Below, piece after piece: positions 35,262 through 44,919 of a DNA stretch of 64,000 nt. Each line of letters starts with the position of its first letter. Position 1 is the stretch's first letter. Made by a program: the position numbers and the translations under genes. The stretch is from S5-327 sp965116015 (GTDB lineage: Bacteria; Chloroflexota; Dehalococcoidia; Lucifugimonadales; Australimonadaceae). The stretch spans positions 1,860,001 through 1,924,000 of the forward strand of contig OZ220477.1 of the NCBI GenBank assembly GCA_965116015.1. The letters run 5' to 3'. The notes under the pieces were generated by a model. That model had not been told where the DNA came from and made no database searches. It was given only the letters and a program-made list of their open reading frames with translations.

Positions 35262-36962
35262 GTGCGCTTAACAGGCGCCCAGATGATCTGCGAATGCTTG
35301 CTCCGCGAAGGAGTCGAGCTTATGTTCGGCCTGCCCGGCGGCGCCATCCTTCCCCTCTACCAAACCCTCCCCGAATACCCCCAGCTCCGCCACATCCTCG
35401 TCCGGCACGAACAGAACGCCGGCCACGCCGCCGACGGCTACGCTCGAGCATCCGGCAAAGTCGGCGTCGCCATCGCCACATCCGGACCCGGCGCAACCAA
35501 CCTCGTAACCCCCCTCGCCACCGCTATGATGGACTCTTCCCCCCTCGTTGCCATCACCGGACAAGTCCCCAGAGCCGCCATCGGCAGAGACGCCTTCCAG
35601 GAAACCGACACCACAGGCATCACCATACCCGTAACCAAACACAACTACCTCGCTATGCGCGCAGCCGACATCCCCCGAATCCTCCGCGAAGCATTCCACA
35701 TCGCACGCACCGGACGCCCAGGCCCCGTCCTCGTCGACGTCCCTCGCGACGTCCTCGCCGAAACCGCCGATTTCGACTTCCCCGAACGCGTCGACCTCCG
35801 ATCCTACAAACCCACCCTCGACGGCCACCCCCAGATGATCAAACGCGCCGCCCGCCTCATCAGCGACGCCCAACGACCCCTTATGCTCGTCGGACACGGC
35901 GCCATCATCGCCCACGCCCAAACCGAAGTCCGCGAAGTCGCCGAAAAAGCCCAGATCCCCGTCATTACCACCCTCCTCGGCATCGGCGCCTTCCACGGCG
36001 ACCACATCCTCAGCCTCGGTATGCCAGGTATGCACGGACACGCCCACAATAACTGGGCCATCAACCGCGCCGACCTCATCATCGGCGTCGGTATGCGCTT
36101 CGACGACCGCGTCACCGGGCGCCTCAGCGCTTTCGCCCCCAACGCCAAAGTCATCCACATCGACATCGACCCCGCCGAAGTCGGCAAAAACGTCGGCGTA
36201 ACCGTCCCCATCGTCGGCGACGCAAAACGCGTCCTCCACGCCCTCGCCAAAGAAATCGAACAAACATCCCGCCCCGACTGGATCGCCGAGATCGACGCCC
36301 TCCGCGACCAGCATCCCCCTCGCGACAGCGGACGACAAACCCTCCTCCCCCAACAGATAATCCGCGAACTCTGCGACGCAACCAACGGACGCGCAATCGT
36401 CGTCACCGGCGTCGGACAGCACCAGATGTGGGCCGCCCAGCGCTACATCTTCAAAGAACAGGGCGCCTGGATCACATCCGGAGGCCTCGGAACTATGGGC
36501 TTCGAAACCCCCGCAGCTATGGGCGCCGCCTTCGCCCACCCCGGACGCGACATCTGGAGCATCGCCGGCGACGGCGGCTTCCAGATGACTATGTCCGAAC
36601 TCGCCACCATCGCCGAACACAACCTCCCCATAAAATTCGCCCTCCTCAACAACAACAACCTCGGCCTCGTCCGCCAGCTCCAAGACCTCTTCTACCAAGG
36701 CGGACGCGTCGCCTCCTCATACTCCCGAAACCCCGACTTCGTGAAACTCGCCCAAGCCTACGGAATCTGGGCCAAACGCGTCGACGACCAAGCCCAGGTC
36801 CGCCCCGCCATCAACGAAGCCGCCGCCGTCGACGGCCCAGCCCTCGTCGACTTTCGCATCGACCCCGAAGAGAACGTCTACCCCCACGTCCCCGCCGGCG
36901 AAAGCGTCTTCGAAATGATCGAGTCCCCTGCCCGCCAGGAGGCCCCATCGTGGCTCGCGTAG
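35262..36962 (+). CDS. ilvB: Acetolactate synthase large subunit
   Basis: Thiamine-diphosphate enzyme at the branch of isoleucine and valine/leucine synthesis. Catalytic Glu lies in ILVRHEQNAGHAADGYARA; FAD-binding middle domain and TPP motif GDGGFQMTMSELATIAEHNLP...NNNNLG are present. Start is GTG 35262 with GGAG 7 bases upstream (566 residues). The ilvN start lies within its last 13 bases. All 16 internal ATG codons here follow a codon not ending in C, although C-ending codons dominate the gene. Confidence 0.95.
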   Translation: MRLTGAQMICECLLREGVELMFGLPGGAILPLYQTLPEYPQLRHILVRHEQNAGHAADGYARASGKVGVAIATSGPGATNLVTPLATAMMDSSPLVAITGQVPRAAIGRDAFQETDTTGITIPVTKHNYLAMRAADIPRILREAFHIARTGRPGPVLVDVPRDVLAETADFDFPERVDLRSYKPTLDGHPQMIKRAARLISDAQRPLMLVGHGAIIAHAQTEVREVAEKAQIPVITTLLGIGAFHGDHILSLGMPGMHGHAHNNWAINRADLIIGVGMRFDDRVTGRLSAFAPNAKVIHIDIDPAEVGKNVGVTVPIVGDAKRVLHALAKEIEQTSRPDWIAEIDALRDQHPPRDSGRQTLLPQQIIRELCDATNGRAIVVTGVGQHQMWAAQRYIFKEQGAWITSGGLGTMGFETPAAMGAAFAHPGRDIWSIAGDGGFQMTMSELATIAEHNLPIKFALLNNNNLGLVRQLQDLFYQGGRVASSYSRNPDFVKLAQAYGIWAKRVDDQAQVRPAINEAAAVDGPALVDFRIDPEENVYPHVPAGESVFEMIESPARQEAPSWLA

Positions 36963-37525
36963 CAACCCCCGGCGTCGCATCCCCACACACAATCACCGCC
37001 CTCGTCGAAGACCGCCCCGGCGTCCTCGCCCGCATTGCCGGCCTCTTCTCCCGGCGAGGCTTCAACATCTCCAACCTCTCCGTCGGCCACAGCGAAACCC
37101 CAGGCCTCTCCCGTATGACGTTCGTCGTCGAAGGCGACGAATGGGTCGTCGAACAAGTAACCAAGCAACTCTACAAACTGATCGACATCGTCCGCGTCAC
37201 CAACATCTCCGACGAGAACATCGTCATCCGCGAACTCGCCCTCGTCAAAGTCCGCTCCAACCAGGCCTCCCGCGCCGAAATCATGCAGATCGTCGACATC
37301 TTCCGCGCCAAGATAGTCGACGTCGCCAAAGACTCCATCACAATCGAAATCACCGGCGACGAAGAGAAAATCAACGCCCTCCTCCGCCTCCTCCATCCCT
37401 TCGGAATCCGCGAAACAATGCGCTCCGGACGCATCGCAATGACCCGCGGCAGTGCCGCCACCGGCGCCCGACAATCAGCCCGGCCCCTCGACCAAACCGC
37501 CCCCGACGCCGAAGTCGTCCCCTAA
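36950..37525 (+). CDS. ilvN: Acetolactate synthase small (regulatory) subunit
   Basis: Regulatory partner of IlvB, 191 residues. The N-terminal ACT domain reads HTITALVEDRPGVLARIAGLFSRRGFNI in two overlapping parts, and a second ACT-like domain follows from about residue 90. GTG start at 36950 has AGGAGG upstream and overlaps the end of ilvB, so synthesis is coupled. The family confers valine feedback; whether this one does is not visible. The C-terminus has an extra Ala/Arg-rich tail of about 25 residues. Confidence 0.93.
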   Translation: MARVATPGVASPHTITALVEDRPGVLARIAGLFSRRGFNISNLSVGHSETPGLSRMTFVVEGDEWVVEQVTKQLYKLIDIVRVTNISDENIVIRELALVKVRSNQASRAEIMQIVDIFRAKIVDVAKDSITIEITGDEEKINALLRLLHPFGIRETMRSGRIAMTRGSAATGARQSARPLDQTAPDAEVVP

Positions 37526-37573
37526 CCCTCGCCCCCAACTCTCGAACGCTCACCCCTCCCGCAACACACCTTA

Positions 37574-37589
37574 CCCCCCCCCCCCCCCC
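37574..37589 (+). repeat. 16-base poly-C tract upstream of ilvC
   Basis: A run of 16 C lies in the ilvN-ilvC spacer, 34 bases before the ilvC ATG. Similar runs occur at 13630-13640 (11), 44715-44734 (20), 44745-44759 (15), 57404-57420 (17) and 58633-58648 (16), all on the + strand and all intergenic. Confidence 0.9.
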
Positions 37590-37623
37590 TCAGGCAACCT
37601 CTAAGAAACCAGGAGAACCCCAA

Positions 37624-38619
37624 ATGGCAAAGATCTACTACGAAAAAGACGCCGACATCTCCCGACTCAACGGCAAACGCGTCGGCGTCATCGGCTACGG
37701 AAGCCAGGGACACGCCCACGCCCTCAACCTCCGCGACAGCGGCGTCGATGTAATGGTCGGCCTCCACCCAGGAAGCGCCAGCAAACCCAAAGCCGAGGCC
37801 GAAGGCCTCACCGTCGACCTCCCCCCCGTCGCCGCCAGCCAAAGCGACATCATCATGATGCTCGTCCCCGACACCGTGCAGGCCGCCGTCTACCGCGAAT
37901 CCATCGAACCCAACCTCGACAGCTCCAAAACCCTCATGTTCGCCCACGGCTTCAATATCCACTTCGGCGAAATCGCCCCTCCCCCAAACGTCGATGTCTC
38001 CATGATCGCCCCCAAAGCCCCCGGACACCGCGTCCGCGAGATCTTCATCGACGGCCAGGGCGTCCCCTCCCTCGTCGCCGTCCACCAGAACCCCTCGGGA
38101 AACGCCCTCCACAACGCCCTCGCCTACGGCGCCGGCATCGGCTCTATGCGCGCCGGCATCGTCGAAACCACCTTCAAAGAAGAAACCGAAACCGACCTCT
38201 TCGGCGAACAAACAGTCCTCTGCGGCGGCGTCTCCAACCTCGTCTCCAACGCCTTCGAAGTCCTCGTCGAAGCCGGATACCAGCCCGAAATCGCCTACTT
38301 CGAAGTAATGCACGAACTCAAACTCATCGTCGACCTCCTCTACGAAGGCGGAATGAAATACATGCGCTACTCAGTCAGCGACACCGCCGAATACGGCGAC
38401 TACAGCCGAGGCCCCCGCGTCGTCGACCAGCGCTCCCGCGACGCCATGAAACAAGTCCTCAGCGAGATCCAGAGCGGCGAATTCGCCCGCGAATGGATCG
38501 CCGAAAACCACGAAGGACAACCACGCTTCAAAGCAATGCGCCAGGCCGCAGCCTCCCACGAAATCGAAGAAGTCGGAGCCCAGCTCCGCAGCATGATGAC
38601 ATTCCTCGGAAAGAAATAA
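37624..38619 (+). CDS. ilvC: Ketol-acid reductoisomerase
   Basis: Class I (short) enzyme, 331 residues, converting acetolactate or acetohydroxybutyrate to the dihydroxy acids with NAD(P)H and Mg. The Rossmann motif is GVIGYGSQGHAHALNLRDSG. The knotted C-terminal domain has ETDLFGEQTVLCGG and the metal-binding E...E pattern in YFEVMHELKLIVDLLYEGG. ATG 37624 follows AGGAG. Third gene of the T-box operon. ilvD and ilvE are not in the window. Confidence 0.95.
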   Translation: MAKIYYEKDADISRLNGKRVGVIGYGSQGHAHALNLRDSGVDVMVGLHPGSASKPKAEAEGLTVDLPPVAASQSDIIMMLVPDTVQAAVYRESIEPNLDSSKTLMFAHGFNIHFGEIAPPPNVDVSMIAPKAPGHRVREIFIDGQGVPSLVAVHQNPSGNALHNALAYGAGIGSMRAGIVETTFKEETETDLFGEQTVLCGGVSNLVSNAFEVLVEAGYQPEIAYFEVMHELKLIVDLLYEGGMKYMRYSVSDTAEYGDYSRGPRVVDQRSRDAMKQVLSEIQSGEFAREWIAENHEGQPRFKAMRQAAASHEIEEVGAQLRSMMTFLGKK

Positions 38620-38658
38620 CTCCCAAGCCCCCCCAACAACCCAAGGAAGGACACCGAA

Positions 38659-40209
38659 ATGAACGACCGCGTACTGATATTCGACACCACCCTCCGCGAT
38701 GGCGAACAATCCGCCGGCGCCGCTATGACCGTCGAGGAAAAAGTCGAAATCGCCAGGCAGCTCGAACGACTCGGCGTCGACGTCATCGAAGCCGGATTCC
38801 CTGTAAGCTCCCCAGGCGACTTCGCCGCCGTCCAGCGCATCGCCCGCGAAGTCCGCAAACCAACCATCGCTGCCCTCGCCCACGCCAGCGAAACCGCCGT
38901 CGACCGCGCCGCCGAAGCCCTCAAAGACGCCGCCCGCCCCCGCATCCACGTCTTCATCTCCTCCTCCGACCAGCACATCCAGCGGCAACTCAAGAAAAAC
39001 CGCGAAGAAGTCGTCGAACTGGCCGCCAAAGCCGTCGCACGCGCACGACAACACACCGACGACGTCGAATTCTCCCCCATGGACTCCAGCCGAACCGACA
39101 AAAACTTCCTCGCACATATGGTCCGCGCCGCCGTCAAAGCCGGAGCCTCAACCATCAACATCCCCGACACCGTCGGCTACGCCGTCCCCGAAGAATTCGC
39201 CAACCTCATCAACTACCTCCGCGACCAGATCCCCGAACTCGGCGACTCCGTCCGACTCTCAGTCCACTGCCACGACGACCTCGGAATGTCCGTCGCCAAC
39301 AGCCTCGCAGCCGTCAAAGCCGGCGCCCGCCAGGTCGAAGGATGCGTCAACGGCATCGGCGAACGCGCCGGCAACACCGCCATCGAAGAAATCATCATGG
39401 CCCTCCGCACACGCCACGACTACTTCGGCGTCGACACCCAGATCGAAACCCCCCAGCTCTACGCCACCAGCCGCCTCGTCAGCCAGGTCAGCGGCTTCCC
39501 CGTACAACCCAACAAAGCCGTCATCGGTCGCAACGCCTTCCGCCACGCCTCCGGCATCCACCAGGACGGCGTCCTCAAAGACCGCTCAACCTACGAAATC
39601 ATCAACCCCCTCGACGTCGGCGTTCCCCACAGCGAACTCGTCCTCGGCAAACTCAGCGGACGCCACGGCCTCCGAGCCCGCCTCGAAGAACTCGGCTACT
39701 CCCTCTCCGACGACGAACTCAACAAAATCCACGAAGCCTTCAAAGAACTCGCCGACAAAAAACGCGAAGTAACCGACCGCGACCTCATCGCCCTTATGGG
39801 CAACGAACGAACCGCCGTCGAAGAAACCTACTCCCTCAAACACGTCCAGGTAACCTGCGGCAACAACGAAATCGCCACCGCCACCGTCCAACTCATCGAC
39901 TCCTCAGGCTCCCAACAAACCGACGCCGCCACCGGAACCGGACCCGTCGACGCCGTCTACCGCGCCATCAACCGCATCGTCCGCGTCCCCAACCAACTCA
40001 CCGAATTCAGCGTCAACTCCGTAACCGAAGGCATCGACGCCGTCGGCGAAGTCAGCATCCGCATCGAACAGAACGGACGACCCTACATCGGCAGAGGCGC
40101 CGACACCGACATCGTCGTCGCCTCCGCCCAAGCCTACATGAACGCCCTCAACAGACTCCTCGCAATGGGCGACACCAGCCGAGCCCCCGAAACCGTCGGC
40201 GCCGTCTGA
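38659..40209 (+). CDS. leuA: 2-isopropylmalate synthase
   Basis: Committed step of leucine synthesis (acetyl-CoA + 2-oxoisovalerate), 516 residues. Motifs: FDTTLRDGEQSAGAAM, metal-binding HCHDDLGMSVANSLAA, GERAGNTAIEEI. A C-terminal regulatory (LeuA dimer) domain runs from about 385, so leucine feedback is expected in addition to the T-box. AAGGA lies ahead of the ATG. Homocitrate or citramalate activity is less likely given leuC, leuD and leuB behind it. Confidence 0.94.
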   Translation: MNDRVLIFDTTLRDGEQSAGAAMTVEEKVEIARQLERLGVDVIEAGFPVSSPGDFAAVQRIAREVRKPTIAALAHASETAVDRAAEALKDAARPRIHVFISSSDQHIQRQLKKNREEVVELAAKAVARARQHTDDVEFSPMDSSRTDKNFLAHMVRAAVKAGASTINIPDTVGYAVPEEFANLINYLRDQIPELGDSVRLSVHCHDDLGMSVANSLAAVKAGARQVEGCVNGIGERAGNTAIEEIIMALRTRHDYFGVDTQIETPQLYATSRLVSQVSGFPVQPNKAVIGRNAFRHASGIHQDGVLKDRSTYEIINPLDVGVPHSELVLGKLSGRHGLRARLEELGYSLSDDELNKIHEAFKELADKKREVTDRDLIALMGNERTAVEETYSLKHVQVTCGNNEIATATVQLIDSSGSQQTDAATGTGPVDAVYRAINRIVRVPNQLTEFSVNSVTEGIDAVGEVSIRIEQNGRPYIGRGADTDIVVASAQAYMNALNRLLAMGDTSRAPETVGAV

Positions 40210-40295
40210 AGAAACCCCCTACCCCTCCCCCGCAATCCCCTGCCCGCCCGCTCGAACCAGCTCAACCCCCACGAGCGCGCGAACTAAGGAGACCA

Positions 40296-41699
40296 ATGCC
40301 CCCCCAAACTATGTTCGAGAAAATCTGGAACTCCCACATCGTCCGCGAAGAACCCGGAAAACCCTCCCTCCTCTACGTCGACCTCCACCTCGTCCACGAA
40401 GTCACCTCCCCACAAGCCTTCGACGGCCTCCGACTCAACAACCGCCGCGTCCGACGCCTCGACAAAACCATCGCCGTCGCCGACCACAACGTCCCCACCT
40501 CCGACAGAGACAAACCCCTCTCCGACGAAGTATCCAAAGCCCAGCTCGAAGCAATGCGCCGCAACGCCGACGAATTCGGCCTCCAATACTTCGATATGCT
40601 CAGCGAAAAACAAGGCATCGTCCACGTCATCGGCCCCGAACAAGGCCGCACCCAGCCCGGAATGATCATCGTCTGCGGCGACAGCCACACCGCAACCCAC
40701 GGCGCCGTCGGCGCAATGGCCTTCGGCATCGGAACCTCCGAAGTCGAACACGTCCTCGCCACACAGTGCATCTGGCAAGCCAAACCCAAAACAATGGAGA
40801 TCCGCGTCGACGGCAAACTCCCCCACGCCGTAACCCCCAAAGACGTCATCCTCGCCATCATCGGCAGAATCGGAACCTCCGGCGGCATCGGACACGCCAT
40901 CGAATACACCGGCGACGTCTTCCGCGATATGTCTATGGAAGGCCGCATGACCGTCTGCAATATGTCCATCGAAGCCGGAGCCCGAACCGGAATGATCGCC
41001 CCCGACGACACAACCTTCGCCTACCTCAAAGGCCGCGAACATGCCCCCAAAGGCCCCCAATGGGACGCCGCCGTCGAATCCTGGAAAGCCCTCCGCACCG
41101 ACGACAACGCCGCATTCGATTCCGTCGTCGCCATCAACGCCCCCGAAATCGAACCACAAGTAACCTGGGGAACCAACCCCGCCCAAGTAGCCCCCATCGG
41201 CGGACGCGTCCCCAAACCAACCGACTTCCCAACCTCCCAAGACCAGACAGCCGTCGAAAAAGCCCTCGCCTATATGGGACTCAACGGCGGCGAACGCATC
41301 CAGGACATCCCCATCGACACCGTCTTCATCGGCTCCTGCACCAACTCCCGCATCGAAGACATCCGCGCCGCCGCCAACATCGCCCGCGGCAAACGCGTCT
41401 CCCCCTCCGTCCGCGCAATGGTCGTCCCCGGATCCTGGGCCGTCAAACAACAAGCCGAAGAAGAAGGCCTCGACGCAATCCTCACAAACGCCGGATTCGA
41501 ATGGCGCGACGCCGGATGCTCAATGTGCCTCGCCATGAACCCCGACCGCCTCCGCCCCGGCGAACGCAGCGCCTCAACCTCCAACCGCAACTTCGAAGGA
41601 CGACAGGGCCCAGGCGGCCGCACCCACCTCCTCAGCCCCGCAATGGCCGCCGCCGCAGCCATCGCCGGACGCTTCGTCGACATCAGAAACTGGCAGTAA
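40296..41699 (+). CDS. leuC: 3-isopropylmalate dehydratase large subunit
   Basis: Aconitase-family enzyme, 467 residues, isomerising 2- to 3-isopropylmalate with LeuD. The 4Fe-4S ligands are in FIGSCTNSRIEDI and DAGCSMCLAMN; substrate residues lie in VCGDSHTATHGAVGAMAFG. AAGGAG precedes ATG 40296. Length and motifs match the LeuC (not aconitase) branch. Confidence 0.95.
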   Translation: MPPQTMFEKIWNSHIVREEPGKPSLLYVDLHLVHEVTSPQAFDGLRLNNRRVRRLDKTIAVADHNVPTSDRDKPLSDEVSKAQLEAMRRNADEFGLQYFDMLSEKQGIVHVIGPEQGRTQPGMIIVCGDSHTATHGAVGAMAFGIGTSEVEHVLATQCIWQAKPKTMEIRVDGKLPHAVTPKDVILAIIGRIGTSGGIGHAIEYTGDVFRDMSMEGRMTVCNMSIEAGARTGMIAPDDTTFAYLKGREHAPKGPQWDAAVESWKALRTDDNAAFDSVVAINAPEIEPQVTWGTNPAQVAPIGGRVPKPTDFPTSQDQTAVEKALAYMGLNGGERIQDIPIDTVFIGSCTNSRIEDIRAAANIARGKRVSPSVRAMVVPGSWAVKQQAEEEGLDAILTNAGFEWRDAGCSMCLAMNPDRLRPGERSASTSNRNFEGRQGPGGRTHLLSPAMAAAAAIAGRFVDIRNWQ

Positions 41700-41720
41700 C
41701 CCCAAGCAACTGGAGCAACT

Positions 41721-42308
41721 ATGAAACCCTTCACCCAGCACGCCGGACGCGTCGCCCCCTACGATATGCCCAACGTCGACACCGACCAGATCATCCCCGC
41801 CCGCTTCCTCAAAAAGATCGACCGCGTCGGCTTCGGCGAACTCCTCTTCTACGAACTCCGCTACCACAACAACGGACAGCCAAACCCCGATTTCATCCTC
41901 AACCAACCCAAATATCACGGAGCCACCATCCTCGTCAGCGGCCCCCAATTCGGCATCGGCTCCTCACGCGAACACGCCCCCTGGGCCCTCCAGCAATACG
42001 GCTTCCGCGCAATCATCGCCCCAAGCTTCGGCGACATCTTCCGCAACAACTGCTACCAGAACGGACTCCTCCCCATCCAGCTCGAACCCCACCAAGTCGA
42101 CGCCATCATCGCCCGCGCCCAGGAACTCGACTCCTACCAACTCAACATCGACCTCCAAACCCAGGAAGTCCGCGACTCCCACGGCCTCGCCGCAAAATTC
42201 ACCATCGAACCCTTCCGCAAAGAAAACCTCATCAACGGACTCGACGACATCGGCCTCACCCTCCAGCGCTCCGAAGACATCGACGCATTCGAGCAAGCCC
42301 GCCCCTGA
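41721..42308 (+). CDS. leuD: 3-isopropylmalate dehydratase small subunit
   Basis: Swivel domain partner of LeuC, 195 residues. It starts MKPFTQHAGRVAPYDMPNVDTDQ in the family manner and contains RFLKKIDR and FGIGSSREHAPWAL. It starts 21 bases after leuC. Its 3' end appears in decayed form in the following spacer. Confidence 0.95.
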   Translation: MKPFTQHAGRVAPYDMPNVDTDQIIPARFLKKIDRVGFGELLFYELRYHNNGQPNPDFILNQPKYHGATILVSGPQFGIGSSREHAPWALQQYGFRAIIAPSFGDIFRNNCYQNGLLPIQLEPHQVDAIIARAQELDSYQLNIDLQTQEVRDSHGLAAKFTIEPFRKENLINGLDDIGLTLQRSEDIDAFEQARP

Positions 42309-42467
42309 CAACCCCCGCCCCCAAGCCCCCCCAACATCGACGCCTTCGAGACTCGTCTCTGCCCCAAACCCCTCGCGCCCCAAGCGCGCAACCAATGGAA
42401 AACCAGCCCCCCGCCACCGCGCCCTGGCCCATACCCCTCCCCGACCCCGCAACGGAGAACTCCCCCT
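42309..42467 (+). repeat. leuD-leuB spacer with a decayed copy of the leuD tail
   Basis: acatcgacgcattcgag of the leuD tail (42279-42295) recurs as acatcgacgccttcgag about 57 bases later, followed by a similar C-rich stretch ending in ccccaagc. No gene is seen. Confidence 0.5.
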
Positions 42468-43568
42468 ATGCCATCCTTCACCATAATGACCCTCCCCGGC
42501 GACGGCATCGGCCCCGAAGTAACCAACGCCGCCCAACAGATCCTCGACGCCGTCGCCCAACGCTGGAAACACACATTCCACTACAACTCCGACCTCGTCG
42601 GCGGAGCAGCCATCGACGCCTACGGAACCCCCCTCCGCGACGAAACCACCCGCGCCGCCAAACGCGCCCACGCCGTCCTCTTCGGCGCCGTCGGCGGACC
42701 CAAATGGGACAACGAACCCGTTCGCCCCGAAGCCGCCATCCTCGGCCTCCGAAAAGCCCTCGGCCTCTACGCCAACATCCGACCCGTCAGAGTATTCCCC
42801 GGCATGGAAAACGCCAGCCCCCTCAAGAACAACCGCGTCCGCGGCGCCGATATGATCATCCTCCGCGAACTCACCGGCGGCCTCTACTACGCCGCGCCCA
42901 AAAAACGCTGGACAACCCAAACCGGACGCAAAGGCGTCGACACCCTCCGCTACACCGAAAAAGAAATCGAACGCATCATCCGCGTCGGCTTCGAACTCGC
43001 CCGTTCCCGACGCCGAAAACTCACCTCCGTCGACAAAGCGAACGTCCTCCAATCCTCCCGCCTCTGGCGCGACATCGCAAACGAAATCGCCAAAGACTAC
43101 CCAGACGTCCAACTCGAACACCAACTCGTCGACTCCTGCGCTATGCTCCTCATCACACAACCAACAACCTTCGACGTTATGGTCATGGAAAATATGTTCG
43201 GCGACATCATCTCCGACGAAGCAGCCGTCCTCTCCGCATCCCTCGGCATGCTCCCCTCCGCAAGCCTCGCCGGCCTCCCAGGCCTCGACCCCAAAGGCAA
43301 ACCCCGCCGCATCAAAGGCCTCTTCGAACCAAGCCACGGCTCAGCCCCAGACATCGCCGGACAACACAAAGCCAACCCCATCGGATCCATCCTCAGCGCA
43401 GCCTTCATGCTCCAGTACTCATTCGGCCTCCCCCAAGAAGCCGCCGCCGTCAACGCCGCCGTCGAAAAAACCCTCAACGACGGCCACCGCACCGCAGACC
43501 TCGCCCCCCCAGGCGCCGAATACGCCACAACCCAGCATATCACCGACCTCATCCTCCAACGCCTGTAA
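42468..43568 (+). CDS. leuB: 3-isopropylmalate dehydrogenase
   Basis: NAD-dependent oxidative decarboxylase, last leucine-specific dehydrogenase, 366 residues. Motifs: LPGDGIGPEVTNAA, the substrate loop around RKALGLYANIRPVRVFPG, NMFGDIISDEAAVL (Mg-binding Asp) and EPSHGSAPDIAGQHKANP (NAD site). ATG 42468 follows CGGAGAA. Last biosynthetic gene of the T-box operon. Confidence 0.95.
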   Translation: MPSFTIMTLPGDGIGPEVTNAAQQILDAVAQRWKHTFHYNSDLVGGAAIDAYGTPLRDETTRAAKRAHAVLFGAVGGPKWDNEPVRPEAAILGLRKALGLYANIRPVRVFPGMENASPLKNNRVRGADMIILRELTGGLYYAAPKKRWTTQTGRKGVDTLRYTEKEIERIIRVGFELARSRRRKLTSVDKANVLQSSRLWRDIANEIAKDYPDVQLEHQLVDSCAMLLITQPTTFDVMVMENMFGDIISDEAAVLSASLGMLPSASLAGLPGLDPKGKPRRIKGLFEPSHGSAPDIAGQHKANPIGSILSAAFMLQYSFGLPQEAAAVNAAVEKTLNDGHRTADLAPPGAEYATTQHITDLILQRL

Positions 43569-43576
43569 CCCCCCGC

Positions 43577-44305
43577 GTGCTCGACCTCCCCCCACTCACA
43601 GCGGCCCTCGTCGCCGCCACATCCCTCGCCGCCGCCATCATCGGCGGAATCACCGGAATGAGCACAGGCGTCATCGCCATCCCCGTCCTCGCCTTCGCCT
43701 TCGGCGTCCGACTCGCCATCCCCATCCTAACCATCGCAATGCTCCTCAACACCATCGCCCGCTCCGCCGCCAACTGGAACGACATCAACTGGAGCGTCGC
43801 CCGCTGGTACAGCTACGGAGCCGTCCCCGCCGCCCTCATAGGCAGCGCCGTATTCGCAAACGCCCCCGCCGAACTCCTCGCCCGAGGACTCGGCCTATTC
43901 CTCATCGCCCTCGTCCTCTACCGACGCCTCCCCACCGCCTCGCGCCCAATGCCCCTCCGCGGATTCCTCCTCGTCGGACTCGGACAAGGATTCTTCTCCG
44001 CCATCTTCGGCGGAGCCGGACCATTCGGCGCCCACTTCTTCCTCGCCTACGGCCTCCGCAGAAACGCCTTCGTCGGAACCATCGCAGCCGGCACAGCCCT
44101 CGTCAGCTCCGCCAAAACCCTCGCCTACAGCGGCTTCTCCCTCCTCCCCCCCAACGCCATCGCCACCGCCGTCGCCATCGGACTCATAATGGCCCTCGGA
44201 GCCTGGATCGGCGCCAAACTCGTCCGCCGCATCCCAGAACGAGCTTTCGTCCTCCTCATCGAAGGAGTAATGCTCGCCTCCGGCACCCTCCTCCTCGCCG
44301 CCTAA
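43577..44305 (+). CDS. TauE/SafE (TSUP) family membrane exporter
   Basis: A 242-residue membrane protein with about eight hydrophobic segments in two repeats. Each half has the family's Gly-rich turn: AAIIGGITGMSTGVIAIPVL near 18-37 and GLGQGFFSAIFGGAGPFGAHFFL near 135-157. Members export sulfite or sulfonates. It begins 8 bases after leuB from a GTG, so it may ride on the ilv-leu transcript; no functional link to leucine is known. Confidence 0.8.
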   Translation: MLDLPPLTAALVAATSLAAAIIGGITGMSTGVIAIPVLAFAFGVRLAIPILTIAMLLNTIARSAANWNDINWSVARWYSYGAVPAALIGSAVFANAPAELLARGLGLFLIALVLYRRLPTASRPMPLRGFLLVGLGQGFFSAIFGGAGPFGAHFFLAYGLRRNAFVGTIAAGTALVSSAKTLAYSGFSLLPPNAIATAVAIGLIMALGAWIGAKLVRRIPERAFVLLIEGVMLASGTLLLAA

Positions 44306-44919
44306 CCCCACACCCTTGCCGCCTAACCCGCCCCCGGCCCCGACTATCCCCCATCTTCCCGTCCCCTCGCCCTCGTCCTTGCCCGCCAACGCCCCTCGCC
44401 CCGACTATCCCCCATCTTCCCGTCCCCTCGCCCTCGTCCTTGCCCGCCAACGCCCTTGCCCTCGCGCACTCCCCTCGCCCTTCCGCCCCGCCCCCTCCTG
44501 CGCCCCTGCCCCGGCCATAACCCCGGTCTCCTTTGCCCCCTCCCTGCCATCGCTCCCCCGCGACCCTTGCCCCCTTGCCCTCTCGCCCTCCGGCGCCCCT
44601 GCCCATCGCTCCCCCCAACGCCCTCGCCCCGTGCCTCCACGCCTTGCCCCTCGCGCATCCCCGCCCTTGCATCCCTTCCCGGCGCCCCCGCGCTCCCTGC
44701 CCCCGCAACCCTCGCCCCCCCCCCCCCCCCCCCCGCAACCCTCGCCCCCCCCCCCCCCCGCTCCGCGTCCTCCCGGAGACCCCTCGCTCCCCCCGCGACC
44801 CTGCTCCTCCCATCGCGCCCGCCCCCTTGCCCATCGCGCCCAACCCCGCTGCCCCTGCTCCCAACGTCCTCCCCCGTGTACTATGCTCTCCAGCGCCAAC
44901 AACGCTAGGAGACAACACG
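44306..44919. repeat. 614-bp C-rich spacer with 61-bp duplication and poly-C runs
   Basis: A unit of 61 bases containing gactatcccccatcttcccg starts at about 44338 and again at 44399, nearly identical. Further on are poly-C runs of 20 (44715-44734) and 15 (44745-44759), each preceded by gcaaccctcg. Open frames through here are base-composition artefacts. No gene is seen. Confidence 0.8.

Noticed and set aside
38493..44305. Very long alternative-frame open readings (over 1000 codons, Arg/Pro/His-rich) across leuA-leuC-leuB
   Set aside because: They are shadows caused by stop-poor C-rich sequence; the overlapped frames encode complete known enzymes.
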